A stretch of 64,000 nucleotides of DNA from Bacillus sp. SA1-12 (GTDB lineage Bacteria; Bacillota; Bacilli; Bacillales; Bacillaceae). Shown one piece after another: positions 1 through 8,832 of this stretch. The stretch lies in the NCBI RefSeq assembly GCF_000981385.1, contig NZ_LATZ01000132.1:35042-99041 (forward strand), read 5' to 3'. Every line of letters starts with the position of its first letter. The stretch's first letter is position 1. The position numbers and the translations under genes are program-made. A model generated the notes under the pieces. That model did no database searches. It was not told where the DNA came from and saw only the letters and a program-made list of their open reading frames with translations.

Positions 1-535
1 CCACAGTTGAAAGGAATAAACGTCCTTTATCTAAATCACTTTCTTTAATTGCATATATTCCTTCCATCACTTCTTTTTGCATTTGCATATCAGGCTCTAT
101 GACATGAATATGAAAGATTTGGCAACTAGATTGATACAGCTTTGTATTGATTGTCCCATCAGTAGCTAACAAACCTGCATTTCTAATATTATTTTCGTGT
201 AAAAAGCGGGCTGTTTCTAACGGCATATGCAGAATCGGAATACTAACAGACTTTTTTATTGATTTATAGTAAAAGTGAGCAGTATTACATGCCATTACAA
301 GGAAATCCGCACCAGCACTTTCTAGTCTTTGAGCTGATTGTATAATAAAAGGAGCAGGATCTGACCCTTTTCCTAAAATAGCTGTCGTTCGATCAGGTAT
401 TTGTGAAAAATTGTCCACGATAATATGGATATGATCCTGGTCTTTCTTTGCAGGGGTATTAGATATTATTTTATTCATTAAATCAACAGTTGCTAATGGT
501 CCCATTCCGCCAATAATCCCAACTACTTTTTGCAT
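1..535 (-). CDS. Aspartate/glutamate racemase family protein, partial (N-terminal part)
   Basis: The start codon is at 535 and the reading frame runs off the left edge, so only about 178 N-terminal residues are present. The protein begins MQKVVGIIGGMGPLATVD, the conserved start of PLP-independent aspartate racemases, followed about 80 residues in by MACNTAHFYY. That motif carries the first of the two catalytic cysteines of the family; the second lies outside the window. The family interconverts L- and D-aspartate (or glutamate) in the cytoplasm, supplying D-amino acids for cell wall or signalling. There is no operon partner inside the window. Family assignment is secure, substrate is inferred. 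Confidence 0.88.
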   Translation of the reverse strand, partial: MQKVVGIIGGMGPLATVDLMNKIISNTPAKKDQDHIHIIVDNFSQIPDRTTAILGKGSDPAPFIIQSAQRLESAGADFLVMACNTAHFYYKSIKKSVSIPILHMPLETARFLHENNIRNAGLLATDGTINTKLYQSSCQIFHIHVIEPDMQMQKEVMEGIYAIKESDLDKGRLFLSTV

Positions 536-730
536 TTTATTCACCACTTATAGTTAAATTTTTAAAAAAAGTTTTTAAAATACTTATCTTCATTATAATT
601 TTTAATCTAAGTGATGAATGATAGAAATATTCTATTCACTAATAGAAACAATAAATTGATTACCTTCTAATGAATAAAGCGGATAACCAACTTTCTATTT
701 TAAAAGCAAATTTATAACACAACAGCCTAT

Positions 731-765
731 AAAAAGATAAAAGACCTTCAATTCAGAAGATCTTT
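731..765 (-). terminator. Rho-independent terminator behind the 63-residue gene
   Basis: A 10-bp stem with one mismatch (AAAGACCTTC and GAAGATCTTT, loop AATTCA) is followed on the minus strand by TTTTATCTTTTT. It lies about 80 bp past the stop of the small gene at 843-1034. The rest of 536-842 shows no gene. Confidence 0.6.
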
Positions 766-842
766 CCTTTATCGTCAATGACATTTTCGTATAAAGCCTT
801 ATAACTGCTTTCAGCATTGAATGACTCATATACTCTATCTTA

Positions 843-1034
843 TTACCATTTCCAAGGAGGATTTCTGACTTCGCTTGTTTTTAACTTTCCTCTTTTTTCA
901 AAGTCTCTATAATGGATGATCTCTGAGAGAATCTTGCAATCATCTGCTTTTTCAAACTCTACTCTTGCCTCATCCTTATCATCATACTCAAACATTTTGA
1001 TGCTGTCTTGTAAAAAAAGGGTTAAAATCCACAC
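843..1034 (-). CDS. Small hypothetical protein, 63 aa
   Basis: A 63-residue acidic protein starting at a GTG codon with a good upstream GGAGG, seven bases before the start. It begins with a short hydrophobic stretch (WILTLFL) and continues with a charged region rich in Glu, Lys and Asp. No family is recognised. A terminator-like hairpin follows it. The ribosome site and codon use support a real gene; function is unknown. Confidence 0.55.
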   Translation of the reverse strand: MWILTLFLQDSIKMFEYDDKDEARVEFEKADDCKILSEIIHYRDFEKRGKLKTSEVRNPPWKW

Positions 1035-1282
1035 ATCAATTCCTCCCTGGAAATTTAGATTAAAGAATCTTTAAGAACGAACTAAATTCGAAATGAATTA
1101 GCTGTTTCATATCATCTGGCTGAAGGGAACAAGTATGTAATAACAGATTCATAACGTTCCTCATTTACTTGATTCTTTGTTTGTTATCTCTAGGATCTTT
1201 TATGACTTGCTTCGATGAAAACATTTCTTTTCTTCTCCAATATATTCTCATCTATCATATTCCTTTTTTAGGGCTATGAAAC

Positions 1283-1378
1283 CTATTCACTAAACAGTTT
1301 AAAAGCGATTGTAATCAGCCAGCCAACAGCAAGCGTACCCGATAGATATGTAAAAATATCAAGGAATATCTCCATCAT
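1283..1378 (-). CDS. Small single-pass membrane peptide, 31 aa
   Basis: This 31-residue ORF starts with two ATG codons right after a near-perfect ribosome site (AGAGGAGGAATC). It is almost entirely one hydrophobic helix (from about FLDIFTYLSGTLAVGW onward) ending in KLFSE, so it should be a single-pass membrane peptide. Size and make-up resemble small accessory membrane peptides such as KdpF, but there is no sequence match that I recognise. Upstream lies a leader with a second ribosome-like site and a CcpA-like box. Confidence that it is translated is moderate to good; the role is unknown. Confidence 0.55.
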   Translation of the reverse strand: MMEIFLDIFTYLSGTLAVGWLITIAFKLFSE

Positions 1379-1560
1379 GATTCCTCCTCTTATCGTATTA
1401 ACTGGGATTTTTCAGAAATGAAGCCAAATCCCTTTTTGTAAAGTGGTGAGGATGCTTGCTGCTTCATGCTGATCCTAAAAACACTAGGCAAATAGTTAAA
1501 TCCGCAAAAATTAAAGCGTTTACAAATATTTCTATTTAGTAGTCAGCTCCTTTCCTTCTA
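1379..1560 (-). promoter_or_regulatory. Leader of the 31-aa peptide with a cre-like box and a possible second tiny ORF
   Basis: The 16 bases at 1510-1525 (ATTAAAGCGTTTACAA on the plus strand) match the CcpA cre consensus WTGNAARCGNWWWCAW at all but one position, suggesting carbon catabolite control. On the minus strand an AAAGGAG site at about 1545-1551 is followed 11 bases later by ATA-GAA-ATA-TTT, opening a 23-codon frame that would read MEIFVNALIF if ATA acted as the start. It resembles the start MEIF of the 31-residue peptide downstream. Only the cre match is reasonably firm. Confidence 0.35.
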
Positions 1561-1740
1561 AATCAATGCCATTATAACAAGTGATTCTTAAAAATATGTC
1601 GAACCAACAGAAATTCACTTAATTGTAAATAGACTGTTAACTTCCGTTAACAAACCGTTATAAAAACGAATAATTGTCTTATAGATGAAATCGTGCTTCT
1701 CACTTAAATCTAACCAACTGCTGGAATCCCTTTTTATCGA

Positions 1741-1775
1741 CAAACAAAAAATCCTCTGCATAGCAGCAAAGGATT
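1741..1775 (-). terminator. Terminator of the pxpBC operon
   Basis: AATCCT-CTGC-ATA-GCAG-CAA-AGGATT folds into a hairpin, and on the minus strand it is followed by TTTTTTGTTTG. It lies about 130 bp after the pxpC stop codon, in the right place and direction to end the pxpB-pxpC transcript. Confidence 0.7.
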
Positions 1776-1903
1776 CAATTAACTTTACGATCTATTCAAC
1801 ATTGCAATACTTGATGTTTTAAATTCGGCCATGACGATTGGATAGTCAGCAATCCCCTTTTTTTCGGTCAAATTTAGGATCGTTTATCCCACTTACTTCT
1901 CAC

Positions 1904-2923
1904 TTAAACTGGAGATTCCTTTTCCATTTTAAATAAAATGCTAACCTTCAATTCTTCCATTCTTTTTTCCTCTTTTAAGTAGAGCTGCTCTGCCTCTTCT
2001 AGTGTAATTTCCATAAAACGAATGGTTTCACCAGGTTTTAATTGTGCAATGACAGGAAGATCAACTGATACGACATTGGCTATTCTTGGATAACCCCCAG
2101 TTGTCTGCCGATCTGCGAGCAGGATAATTGGATTTCCATCCTGGGGTACTTGAATGGTTCCATGGGAAACAGCCTCAGAAATGAGGTCGAATGATTCTTT
2201 TAGCTCTAATATAGGACCTGAGATTCGGTACCCCATACGGTCGGATTTTGGTGTGATTTGAAACTCTTGAGAAAAAAATTGTGATTGGCTCGCTTGTGTG
2301 AACCGATCGAACTCTCCTCCAAGGATGACACGAATCATTGGTGCTTGTTTCAACTTCTTAAAAGGCACTGCATTGACAAACCAAGTAGTTACAAGAAATG
2401 AACGGGATTGACATTTCCTTTTCAAGTGTTGAAAAAGGGCATTCATATTTTGCGGGATTGGATGACTGTGTAACCTATCCCCTTTTTGTAAAACTCTCCC
2501 TTTATAACCGCCGATTCCTCCCCTTAAATAGGTACTTTTGCTGTTCATCACTTCTGGAATCGCAAAGCCGCCTGAAACGGCTAGATACGAACGGCAGCCT
2601 GACTTGCATGCTTTAAATTGAAGAACACTCCCTTTTTTTATATAGACAGGTCGCCATTGCGGGACAGCTTCGCCATCAATGGCAGGCGATAAGTCACCCC
2701 CAGTAACCGAAATTAAGCAGTCCTCCTCAAATATGAATGAAGTCCCCATTAAGGTGACTTCCACAGCAGCCTCGCCCTCTTCGTTCCCAACAAGCAAATT
2801 GGCAATTCGGAGAGAGAACGTGTCCATTGCACCACTAACAATGACCCCGTATTTTTGAAAGCCATACCTTCCTAAATCTTGAATACTGGCATGTAAACCA
2901 GGACGAATCACTTTTATGCTCAT
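1904..2923 (-). CDS. pxpC: 5-oxoprolinase subunit PxpC (KipA family)
   Basis: A 339-residue protein of the KipA/PxpC family, the usual length. PxpC is one of three subunits of the prokaryotic ATP-dependent 5-oxoprolinase, which opens the pyroglutamate ring to give glutamate. The opening (KVIRPGLHASIQDLGRYG) and later motifs (SGAMDTFSLRIANLLVGN, and DRQTTGGYPRIA near the C-terminus) are the family signature. The ATG overlaps the stop of pxpB by four bases (ATGA), so the two are translationally coupled. Together with pxpA at 4118-4882 on the other strand it completes the enzyme. A terminator follows. Older annotation calls such proteins biotin-dependent carboxyltransferase; the context favours 5-oxoprolinase. 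Confidence 0.93.
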   Translation of the reverse strand: MSIKVIRPGLHASIQDLGRYGFQKYGVIVSGAMDTFSLRIANLLVGNEEGEAAVEVTLMGTSFIFEEDCLISVTGGDLSPAIDGEAVPQWRPVYIKKGSVLQFKACKSGCRSYLAVSGGFAIPEVMNSKSTYLRGGIGGYKGRVLQKGDRLHSHPIPQNMNALFQHLKRKCQSRSFLVTTWFVNAVPFKKLKQAPMIRVILGGEFDRFTQASQSQFFSQEFQITPKSDRMGYRISGPILELKESFDLISEAVSHGTIQVPQDGNPIILLADRQTTGGYPRIANVVSVDLPVIAQLKPGETIRFMEITLEEAEQLYLKEEKRMEELKVSILFKMEKESPV

Positions 2924-3681
2924 AGCGTCTTCTCCTTGTAAGCTTGATATTCTTCAAGAGAAATAGGCACGAACTTGACAATGTCACCTGATTGGAGAAG
3001 TGTAGGAGGATGTTCATTTGGACAAAAAAGTTCAAGTGGTGTTCGGCCAATTAATTGCCAGCCGCCAGGAGTTGAAATCGGATAAACACCTGTCTGCATA
3101 CCTGCAATCCCGACTGATCCTACAGGTATTGATAAACGTGGAGAATGCCGACGAGGTGTCGCAATTTTTTCTGACATCCCGCCCAGATAAGGAAATCCTG
3201 GGGCAAAACCTAACATATATACAAGATATTCTTCTTTCGAGTGAATATCCACAACGTCACTTGTTGATAGATGATGATAATCTGCAACAGCCTCTAAATC
3301 GGGACCAAACTCCCCTCCATAACAGACAGGTATTTCGACCACGCGCTGCATAGACTCTTGACTCTCTTCAAGATTCTTTATTATCTCGTTGAGGATTGCG
3401 CAAACAATTTTATAAGGTGACATATTCTTCTCTACTGGAATCTTATCTTTGTCGTAGTTTTGATAAACCCGCAATGTATGATAAAAAACAGTCACACTTG
3501 TAAAGGCAGGAACACATTCAATATAACCAGTAAAGGATTCTTTTTCAAGATGATCAACGAACGCTTTCACTTTTCGGTGTATCGCAGGATGAATTTCCGT
3601 TCCAAATTGGACACTGATTGAGGAATCCCCCATAGGTTTGAATTCTATATTTGTTTTTCCATCGAAAATGGTATGAAGCAT
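2920..3681 (-). CDS. pxpB: 5-oxoprolinase subunit PxpB (KipI family)
   Basis: A 253-residue KipI/PxpB family protein. Family features visible are GDSSISVQFG near residue 18, the VCYGGEFGPDL segment in the middle and the LGFAPGFPYLGGM and GWQLIGRTPLELF motifs in the C-terminal half. In the PxpABC complex this subunit, with PxpC, forms the phosphorylating part of the pyroglutamate-cleaving enzyme. In B. subtilis the homologue KipI also inhibits the sporulation kinase KinA, a second role that cannot be judged from sequence. The start has a GAGGTGA ribosome site. It heads a two-gene operon with pxpC and is divergent from pxpA. Confidence 0.93.
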   Translation of the reverse strand: MLHTIFDGKTNIEFKPMGDSSISVQFGTEIHPAIHRKVKAFVDHLEKESFTGYIECVPAFTSVTVFYHTLRVYQNYDKDKIPVEKNMSPYKIVCAILNEIIKNLEESQESMQRVVEIPVCYGGEFGPDLEAVADYHHLSTSDVVDIHSKEEYLVYMLGFAPGFPYLGGMSEKIATPRRHSPRLSIPVGSVGIAGMQTGVYPISTPGGWQLIGRTPLELFCPNEHPPTLLQSGDIVKFVPISLEEYQAYKEKTL

Positions 3682-4117
3682 TCCATCACCTCTTTTCCGT
3701 ATTTTGGAACTATCGTTTTATTGATAGGATATATAAAATTATTTTAATTATCAAAAAATAAAAAGACAAGAATTATTCGCTAAAATGCATCATGCAAATA
3801 TTGAACGGTTACGTCTTACCTATTTTCTGGCCTGCTCTCACGAATAGATGATTGATGTACAATATGTTCATTTTATGCTATTATTCGAAACAACTGTTCC
3901 TTAATTCCGAATTCTATCAATTATCTCTACATTCAGATTAATAAATCGACTCTAACCTGCCGATCATTCTTAGGGTTTTCCTTACTTTTTAAAGCAATAG
4001 GTGATAAATACACTTAATCTGTCTATTAATATCCCCTTTTTATTGTAATCATTATATTGTCCAACACGGTGTTTAGTATAATTAATCAACTTTTCAATAG
4101 ATCGAAAGGAGAAGTTT
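3682..4117. promoter_or_regulatory. Divergent intergenic region between pxpB and pxpA
   Basis: About 436 AT-rich bases separate the pxpB start (minus) from the pxpA start (plus), so both transcripts must begin here. I see no ORF and no operator palindrome that I can name. In B. subtilis the corresponding genes lie in a single operon, so the divergent layout is a rearrangement relative to that model. Confidence 0.5.
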
Positions 4118-4882
4118 TTGTTGTATCAGATTGATTTAAATTGCGATTTAGGAGAAAGTTTTGGCGTTTATAAGCTGGGAATGGATGATGAGATTCTAGA
4201 TTTTGTTACATCAGCAAACATCGCCTGCGGTTTTCATGCAGGGGATCCATCCGTCATGCGTAAAACGGTTTGTCTTGCTCTTTTGAAGGGAGTTAAGATC
4301 GGCGCTCATCCGGGACTTCCTGACTTAATGGGCTTTGGCCGGCGGAACATCAGCATTTCTCCTCAGGAGGCCTACGACATCGTCATCTACCAAATTGGAG
4401 CTCTTTATGGATTTATTAAAGCAGAAGGTGAAAGAATGCAGCATGTAAAACCGCATGGTGCCTTGTATAATATGGCTGCAAAAAACAGAGAACTAGCAGA
4501 AGCAATTGCGGAAGCTGTTTTTAAAATTGACCCGCATCTCATTCTTTTTGGCCTTGCAGGCAGTGAGTTAATACACGCTGGAGAAAAAATCGGGCTGCAA
4601 ACTGCACAAGAAGTATTTGCTGATCGTACCTATCAGTCAGATGGCTCGTTAACGCCGCGAACACATCCTGACGCACTCATCCATAAAAATGAACTAGCAC
4701 TCTCTCAGGTTGTCCGTATGATAAAGGAAGGTAAGGTTCTTACACAGGAAGGTGCCGATATTTCAGTCAAAGCGCATACTGTTTGCATACACGGAGATAG
4801 CCCTGAAGCACTAACATTCGCCCGGCAAATTCGTGAAACGCTTGAAACCTCTGAAATAACAATAAAAGCCTTTAGTAAATAA
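4118..4882 (+). CDS. pxpA: 5-oxoprolinase subunit PxpA (LamB/YcsF family)
   Basis: A 254-residue LamB/YcsF family protein, the hydrolytic subunit of 5-oxoprolinase. The signature DLNCDLGESFG is at residues 6-16, followed by SANIACGFHAGDP and HVKPHGALYN, which include the conserved His, Asp and Lys residues of the family. Translation begins at TTG (two TTG codons in a row, 4118 and 4121), five bases after AAAGGAGAAG; either would work. It acts with PxpB and PxpC encoded divergently to the left. An interspersed repeat begins directly at its stop codon. Confidence 0.93.
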   Translation: MLYQIDLNCDLGESFGVYKLGMDDEILDFVTSANIACGFHAGDPSVMRKTVCLALLKGVKIGAHPGLPDLMGFGRRNISISPQEAYDIVIYQIGALYGFIKAEGERMQHVKPHGALYNMAAKNRELAEAIAEAVFKIDPHLILFGLAGSELIHAGEKIGLQTAQEVFADRTYQSDGSLTPRTHPDALIHKNELALSQVVRMIKEGKVLTQEGADISVKAHTVCIHGDSPEALTFARQIRETLETSEITIKAFSK

Positions 4883-5150
4883 AGCGAGACTTATCGGATC
4901 TTTACGGGCGGTAAACTAAAACTATATACTTCTTTGCTTCATTGAATCTTATAATTAGGTTTACTGACCGTTAAGAGGGGATAAAGCGAGACTTCCATAA
5001 GTGAGGGGTTTTCTTCATCCATCCACTTATGGGTAGCGAGACTTATCGAATCTTTACGAACAGTTAACTACAACTATACTTCATTGAATCTTAATATTAG
5101 CTATACTGACCGTTAAGAGGGGATAAAGCGAGACTTATCGGATCTTTATC
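4881..5150. repeat. Interspersed repeat family with internal hairpins (two and a half units)
   Basis: The unit starts AAAGCGAGACTTATCGGATC and ends GACCGTTAAGAGGGGATA. It occurs at 4881-4982, again in longer form at 4983-5124, and as a partial third copy to 5150. The ends of each unit pair with each other (ACGGGCGGTAAAC against GTTTACTGACCGT). The second unit carries an extra hairpin, CCATAAGTG (4995-5003) with CACTTATGG (5024-5032). A related copy lies at 29428-29642. No coding capacity is seen. It is a dispersed structured repeat, perhaps a non-autonomous mobile element. Confidence 0.75.
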
Positions 5151-5264
5151 AGAAAATGGAACAGCTTAAAACAATTTCGAAAAAGACTATTTGGTGCGAA
5201 CAACAAACAGTCACTCAATAGCTAGATCCCCCTTCAAGTTAATCAGCTATATAAGCAAAAATCC

Positions 5265-5297
5265 ACCCTATCATCGAGCTAAGCTCAATGGTAGGGT
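5265..5297. terminator. Bidirectional terminator-like hairpin downstream of the alpha-galactosidase
   Basis: ACCCTATCATCGAGC pairs with GCTCAATGGTAGGGT across a TAA loop (one mismatch and one wobble). On the minus strand it is followed by GGATTTTTGC, in position to end the galactosidase transcript about 115 bp past its stop. Confidence 0.6.
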
Positions 5298-5413
5298 ATT
5301 ATTCTTTATTTAGCTTAATTTCATGGTTGGACACTCAAAAAGTGATTCCACTTTACGATCGTTACCGATTAGAATTGCTTTTCCCAGACGGCTGATTGTA
5401 CCGAAACCATGCA

Positions 5414-7201
5414 TTAGCAAGACAACATTTTATCTACTTTCAATAATAGCGCTCCATGCGGTTCTATGTTTTCTGCAAGGAATTTCGTATCATGAATTCC
5501 TAAATCCTCATCCGTCCAATAATTGCTTAGCTTACATTTCCCCGGTAAATCCACTTCATACGTCGCAGGCTCTTCACCCCAGTTAAACAAACAAACGAGA
5601 GTGGCATTCGCTGTTTCTATTCGCCCTATTCGGAAGTCAGCGCTTTCAAATCTGGCTGCCATGTACCTTTGCTCCAGGCATTTTTTTAGCCTGCCATTAT
5701 TCTCTTTGGAGAGTTCAGTTACCTTATCTCCTGACAGCACCATTCCGCCTGAAGCCACAATATAAGTGGCATGGAAAAGAAACTCCTCGTTACGGACATT
5801 TGATTGATTTTTAATGCGTTGCTTTCCATCTGGCTCGATAAGTTTCGTACTGGAATTTTTCAAAACAACACAATCCGGATCATTCACCCAAAGACGATTA
5901 TGCTGCCAATTGCGGAAGAAGCATTGTTCAGCAAGTAAAGAAATAGTAGTCCATTTTCTTGAGATATCATTCGTGACCCGCATCCCGTGAACGGTACCTA
6001 AAGACGGCCACATCGGTGCATTACAACCGAGCAGAAAACTATCTTCTCCTGCACCATCTAATATGGCTTTCATTCCTCTGCGGTAAGCCTCTACTCTCGT
6101 CACATTGGAATCGTAAAAATGTCCTCCATGCATCGCACCCCACATATTGGCATCCAGCTTGAAATACTTGCATCCCCATTCTTCACGTATTGTTCGGAAT
6201 ACATCATATAAGTACTGCTGGGCTTGGGGATGTGAGCCATCCAGCATATACCAAGGACCACGGCGCCATCCCCCGAAAGATACTTTACTTGATAGAAGCG
6301 GCTTCCCGGTTTCATCTTTTACAAACCAATCTGGATGCTCCTGAAACAGTTTCGATTTTTCTTCGGCAATGAACGGCGCAACCCAAATTGCTGGTTCAAA
6401 GCCCTTCTCCTTTATACGCGCGCACAAGGATTGAATGTTACTGGAAAAGTTTGGCGCAGGAATAAGCCAGTCCCCCATATAGGCTTGGTATCCGTCATCA
6501 ATTTGAATATAGTGTAAATCAGGAACATGCTGGCTGATCGCATCCATGTTGTCGGAAATATCTTGTTCAGTGATATTTGGACCATAACAGTACCAGGAAC
6601 ACCAGCCCGTTGGAATCTCAGCAGTCACAAGCTTCGGGTGGTTTATTTGGATTCGTTCTGCCAATTGATCGAATAGCGCTTCCCGGTCATGTCCGGTGGC
6701 AAAAACGAACTCCTCCAGCTCCCATTCTTGCTTCGGTTCAAGCGTTAACTCTTCTGTATCAAGTACAATTTCAAAAGAGCTTTCATTCATGCGGAATTCT
6801 CCATTAAACCGGTGGCACGAAGAGAAGCCCAGAAGAACGTGACTGGAATCCTTGAGCGTTAGAACAGCTAGGTTATATACTGTCTGAAACCCTTCTTTTT
6901 GCGGAATTTTATAATGATCCCGATCGCTATATTTTCCTAGAGGTTGAAGGGATGAAAGATCCCCTTTGTATTGCGAAAGCATGTTGTAGCCTTCGCCATA
7001 GACCATTTGCACAGGAGCTGATTCAAAATTTTTTTTGAAAAGCACAACCTCTTTTACCTTTACTGGCTGGTCTGTTTGATTCTTCAGAGTGGTTGTACAG
7101 ACGTTATTCTTCCATTCTTTCGTTAAATCAAGTAATTGGTCTGAAGTGTTTACTAATCTAACTTCTGTACCGGCATGCTTCAGTTCTGTTATCGATAACA
7201 T
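5414..7201 (-). CDS. Alpha-galactosidase, glycoside hydrolase family 36
   Basis: A 595-residue cytoplasmic GH36-type alpha-galactosidase with no signal peptide. It hydrolyses terminal alpha-1,6-galactose from melibiose or raffinose-type sugars. An N-terminal beta-sandwich (about 1-190) precedes the (beta/alpha)8 barrel. Family motifs are GWCSWYCY (199-206), IQIDDGYQ (232-239), WVAPFIAE (273-280), FKLDANMWG with the presumed nucleophile Asp350, and RVTNDISRKW with the presumed acid/base Asp412. A GAAGGAAG ribosome site supports the ATG. It stands alone: no sugar transporter is next to it. A strong hairpin with a U run sits in its 5' untranslated region, so attenuation is possible. GH27 is less likely because of the length and motifs. 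Confidence 0.9.
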   Translation of the reverse strand: MLSITELKHAGTEVRLVNTSDQLLDLTKEWKNNVCTTTLKNQTDQPVKVKEVVLFKKNFESAPVQMVYGEGYNMLSQYKGDLSSLQPLGKYSDRDHYKIPQKEGFQTVYNLAVLTLKDSSHVLLGFSSCHRFNGEFRMNESSFEIVLDTEELTLEPKQEWELEEFVFATGHDREALFDQLAERIQINHPKLVTAEIPTGWCSWYCYGPNITEQDISDNMDAISQHVPDLHYIQIDDGYQAYMGDWLIPAPNFSSNIQSLCARIKEKGFEPAIWVAPFIAEEKSKLFQEHPDWFVKDETGKPLLSSKVSFGGWRRGPWYMLDGSHPQAQQYLYDVFRTIREEWGCKYFKLDANMWGAMHGGHFYDSNVTRVEAYRRGMKAILDGAGEDSFLLGCNAPMWPSLGTVHGMRVTNDISRKWTTISLLAEQCFFRNWQHNRLWVNDPDCVVLKNSSTKLIEPDGKQRIKNQSNVRNEEFLFHATYIVASGGMVLSGDKVTELSKENNGRLKKCLEQRYMAARFESADFRIGRIETANATLVCLFNWGEEPATYEVDLPGKCKLSNYWTDEDLGIHDTKFLAENIEPHGALLLKVDKMLSC

Positions 7202-7230
7202 GTTATCTTCCTTTCTTCCTACAAAAAGGC

Positions 7231-7266
7231 AGGGTATAAGTGAGTCACCGGATTCACTTATACCCT
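7231..7266 (-). promoter_or_regulatory. Perfect 13-bp hairpin with U run in the leader of the alpha-galactosidase gene
   Basis: AGGGTATAAGTGA (7231-7243) pairs perfectly with TCACTTATACCCT (7254-7266). On the minus strand the stem is followed by GCCTTTTTG and then, about 30 bases on, the galactosidase start. It is either the terminator of a lost upstream gene or a leader attenuator. No gene for it to terminate is visible directly upstream. Confidence 0.55.
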
Positions 7267-7959
7267 ACTTATCGTATGAATTACTTTTTCATTTCATCAT
7301 ATCTCTGGCTCTCTTCTCCCATTACTTTGTCGCCACTCATTTACTTTCACTTTTTGACAAATTGATCGATCTGTATGATCGGTCTTGTTCCGGTAAAAAA
7401 GTCAATAAAATTCATAGCGGTAAATCCGCCCTGCTAACGTATAGCGAATACGCTTACATTAAGTTAGATAACTTATTTAATCATTCTCAGCATGATCCAG
7501 CATTTTTATTGATTAGTTCAATCAAGGAAGCATGGATAGAAGTATGATGATCAACATAAAATAGAAATTACGCATTCTTTAACTCTAGAATTCATGTGCG
7601 GTTTTTTCAATGTAGTGGAAAGTAGATTGCAAGACTATTAGTTATTGTTCCTTTGGTCTGAATTAACCCTGATTCTCATGTCGCCGATGTATTGAGAGTA
7701 CAAGTTTTTAAGGATAGATCGTTTTGTCTTAGAACCAATAACTTCATTTTATTTTGGAGATAAATCGTTGTCAACATTCGCAATAATGGAATTGATTCTA
7801 AATTGATTGCTGTGACAGACGCCTCTAAATACTAAAGAAAACGAAAATCATTTTATACTCTACATTTTCCTAAGACATTATTTTTAGAAAATTGCTACCA
7901 CTCTTTTAATAACAAGAAAAACGGGATGTACTCTAATCCAAATGTCCCTTTATGTATAC
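7267..7959. other. Intergenic stretch without a recognisable gene
   Basis: A plus-strand frame up to 7547 encodes a hydrophobic stretch followed by a polar end (last residues SSIKEAWIEV), but it has no good ribosome site and starts inside the galactosidase gene on the other strand. I do not recognise it. From 7548 to 7959 I see no coding signal. Confidence 0.4.
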
Positions 7960-7969
7960 ACTTTAATGT

Positions 7970-8006
7970 TTGGTATAAAAAAATGCCGCCTTTTTAAGGG
8001 CAACAT
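7970..8006 (-). terminator. Probable terminator of relP
   Basis: On the minus strand TTGCCCTTAAAAAGGCGGCA forms a short imperfect stem followed by TTTTTTTATACC. It lies about 75 bp past the relP stop. Confidence 0.5.
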
Positions 8007-8079
8007 AAAAGTTAATACTGTATGTGCTTCCTGCCTTCTCAAAACTTAACAACAAAACTTCTTTATTTTTGGTAGAACA

Positions 8080-8832
8080 TTATTTTAAACCATCGCGATA
8101 TTTATCATGAATCATTGACTGTAATATAGTTGCAGAAATATTTAGTGTTTCATCGAAATTAAAAATGTCTTCTTTTATATCTTCCTCCTTTTTGAGAGTA
8201 GCTACTTCATTATTAATTTTCTCCATTTTAAAATCTAACTCAGAAGCAGAAAGTGCTGCATCTTTTAAATCTTTTTTAATCCTCTCAGGTATTTCCTTGT
8301 CATATTTATAGTATATTTTATGCTCCAAACTTGCCCAAAAATCCATCGCAATTGTACGTATTTGAAGTTCCACAAACACCATTTCGACTTTGTCAGACAT
8401 AAAAACAGGGATTTTTATTATTAAATGGAGACTTTGATAACCGTTCGGTTTTTGATTCTTTATATAATCCTTCCGTTTAACTACCTCTATATCCTTTTGT
8501 TTTTCAATCATCTGACTTATTTTATAAACATCCGTAATAAAGGGACAAACAATCCGAATACCCGCAATGTCTTTAATATTCTCTTTAATGGATTCCAAGG
8601 AAAAACTAATGTTCTTCCTGTGCAGCTTTTTTAAAATACTCTCAGGTGATTTTAGTCTTGAATTACAATGTTCAATTGGATTGTATTCATGGATGTAAAG
8701 AAATTCTTCTTTTAGAATATTTATTTTGGTATTCATTTCATCCAGCGCAAATTTATAAATCAATGAAAACCTTTTTAATTCGTTTCTAATATCCCTAAGC
8801 TTCATTCTATGCTGCTGGGTTAATTTGTCCAT
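8080..8832 (-). CDS. relP: Small alarmone synthetase RelP/YwaC, (p)ppGpp synthetase
   Basis: A 250-residue RelA/SpoT-domain protein without the HD hydrolase or C-terminal regulatory domains, so a small alarmone synthetase making (p)ppGpp from ATP and GDP/GTP. Motifs are RLKSPESILKKL, IKDIAGIRIVCPF, DYIKNQKPNGYQSLHL (the G-loop region) and ELQIRTIAMDFWASLEHKIYYK. The segments YKFALDEMNTK and YNPIEH match B. subtilis YwaC (RelP) better than YjbM (RelQ). YwaC is about 210 residues, so this one has a charged C-terminal extension of about 35 residues. It is monocistronic. YwaC-type genes respond to cell envelope stress in B. subtilis; no operator is identified here. Confidence 0.88.
   Translation of the reverse strand: MDKLTQQHRMKLRDIRNELKRFSLIYKFALDEMNTKINILKEEFLYIHEYNPIEHCNSRLKSPESILKKLHRKNISFSLESIKENIKDIAGIRIVCPFITDVYKISQMIEKQKDIEVVKRKDYIKNQKPNGYQSLHLIIKIPVFMSDKVEMVFVELQIRTIAMDFWASLEHKIYYKYDKEIPERIKKDLKDAALSASELDFKMEKINNEVATLKKEEDIKEDIFNFDETLNISATILQSMIHDKYRDGLK

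Noticed and set aside
3018..3353. 111-codon plus-strand frame inside pxpB
   Set aside because: Lies fully antisense to a clear gene and has no ribosome site.
5323..5431. 37-codon minus-strand frame (ending FECPTMKLS) after the galactosidase
   Set aside because: No ribosome site, overlaps the galactosidase stop and matches nothing I know; likely chance or an unrecognisable remnant.
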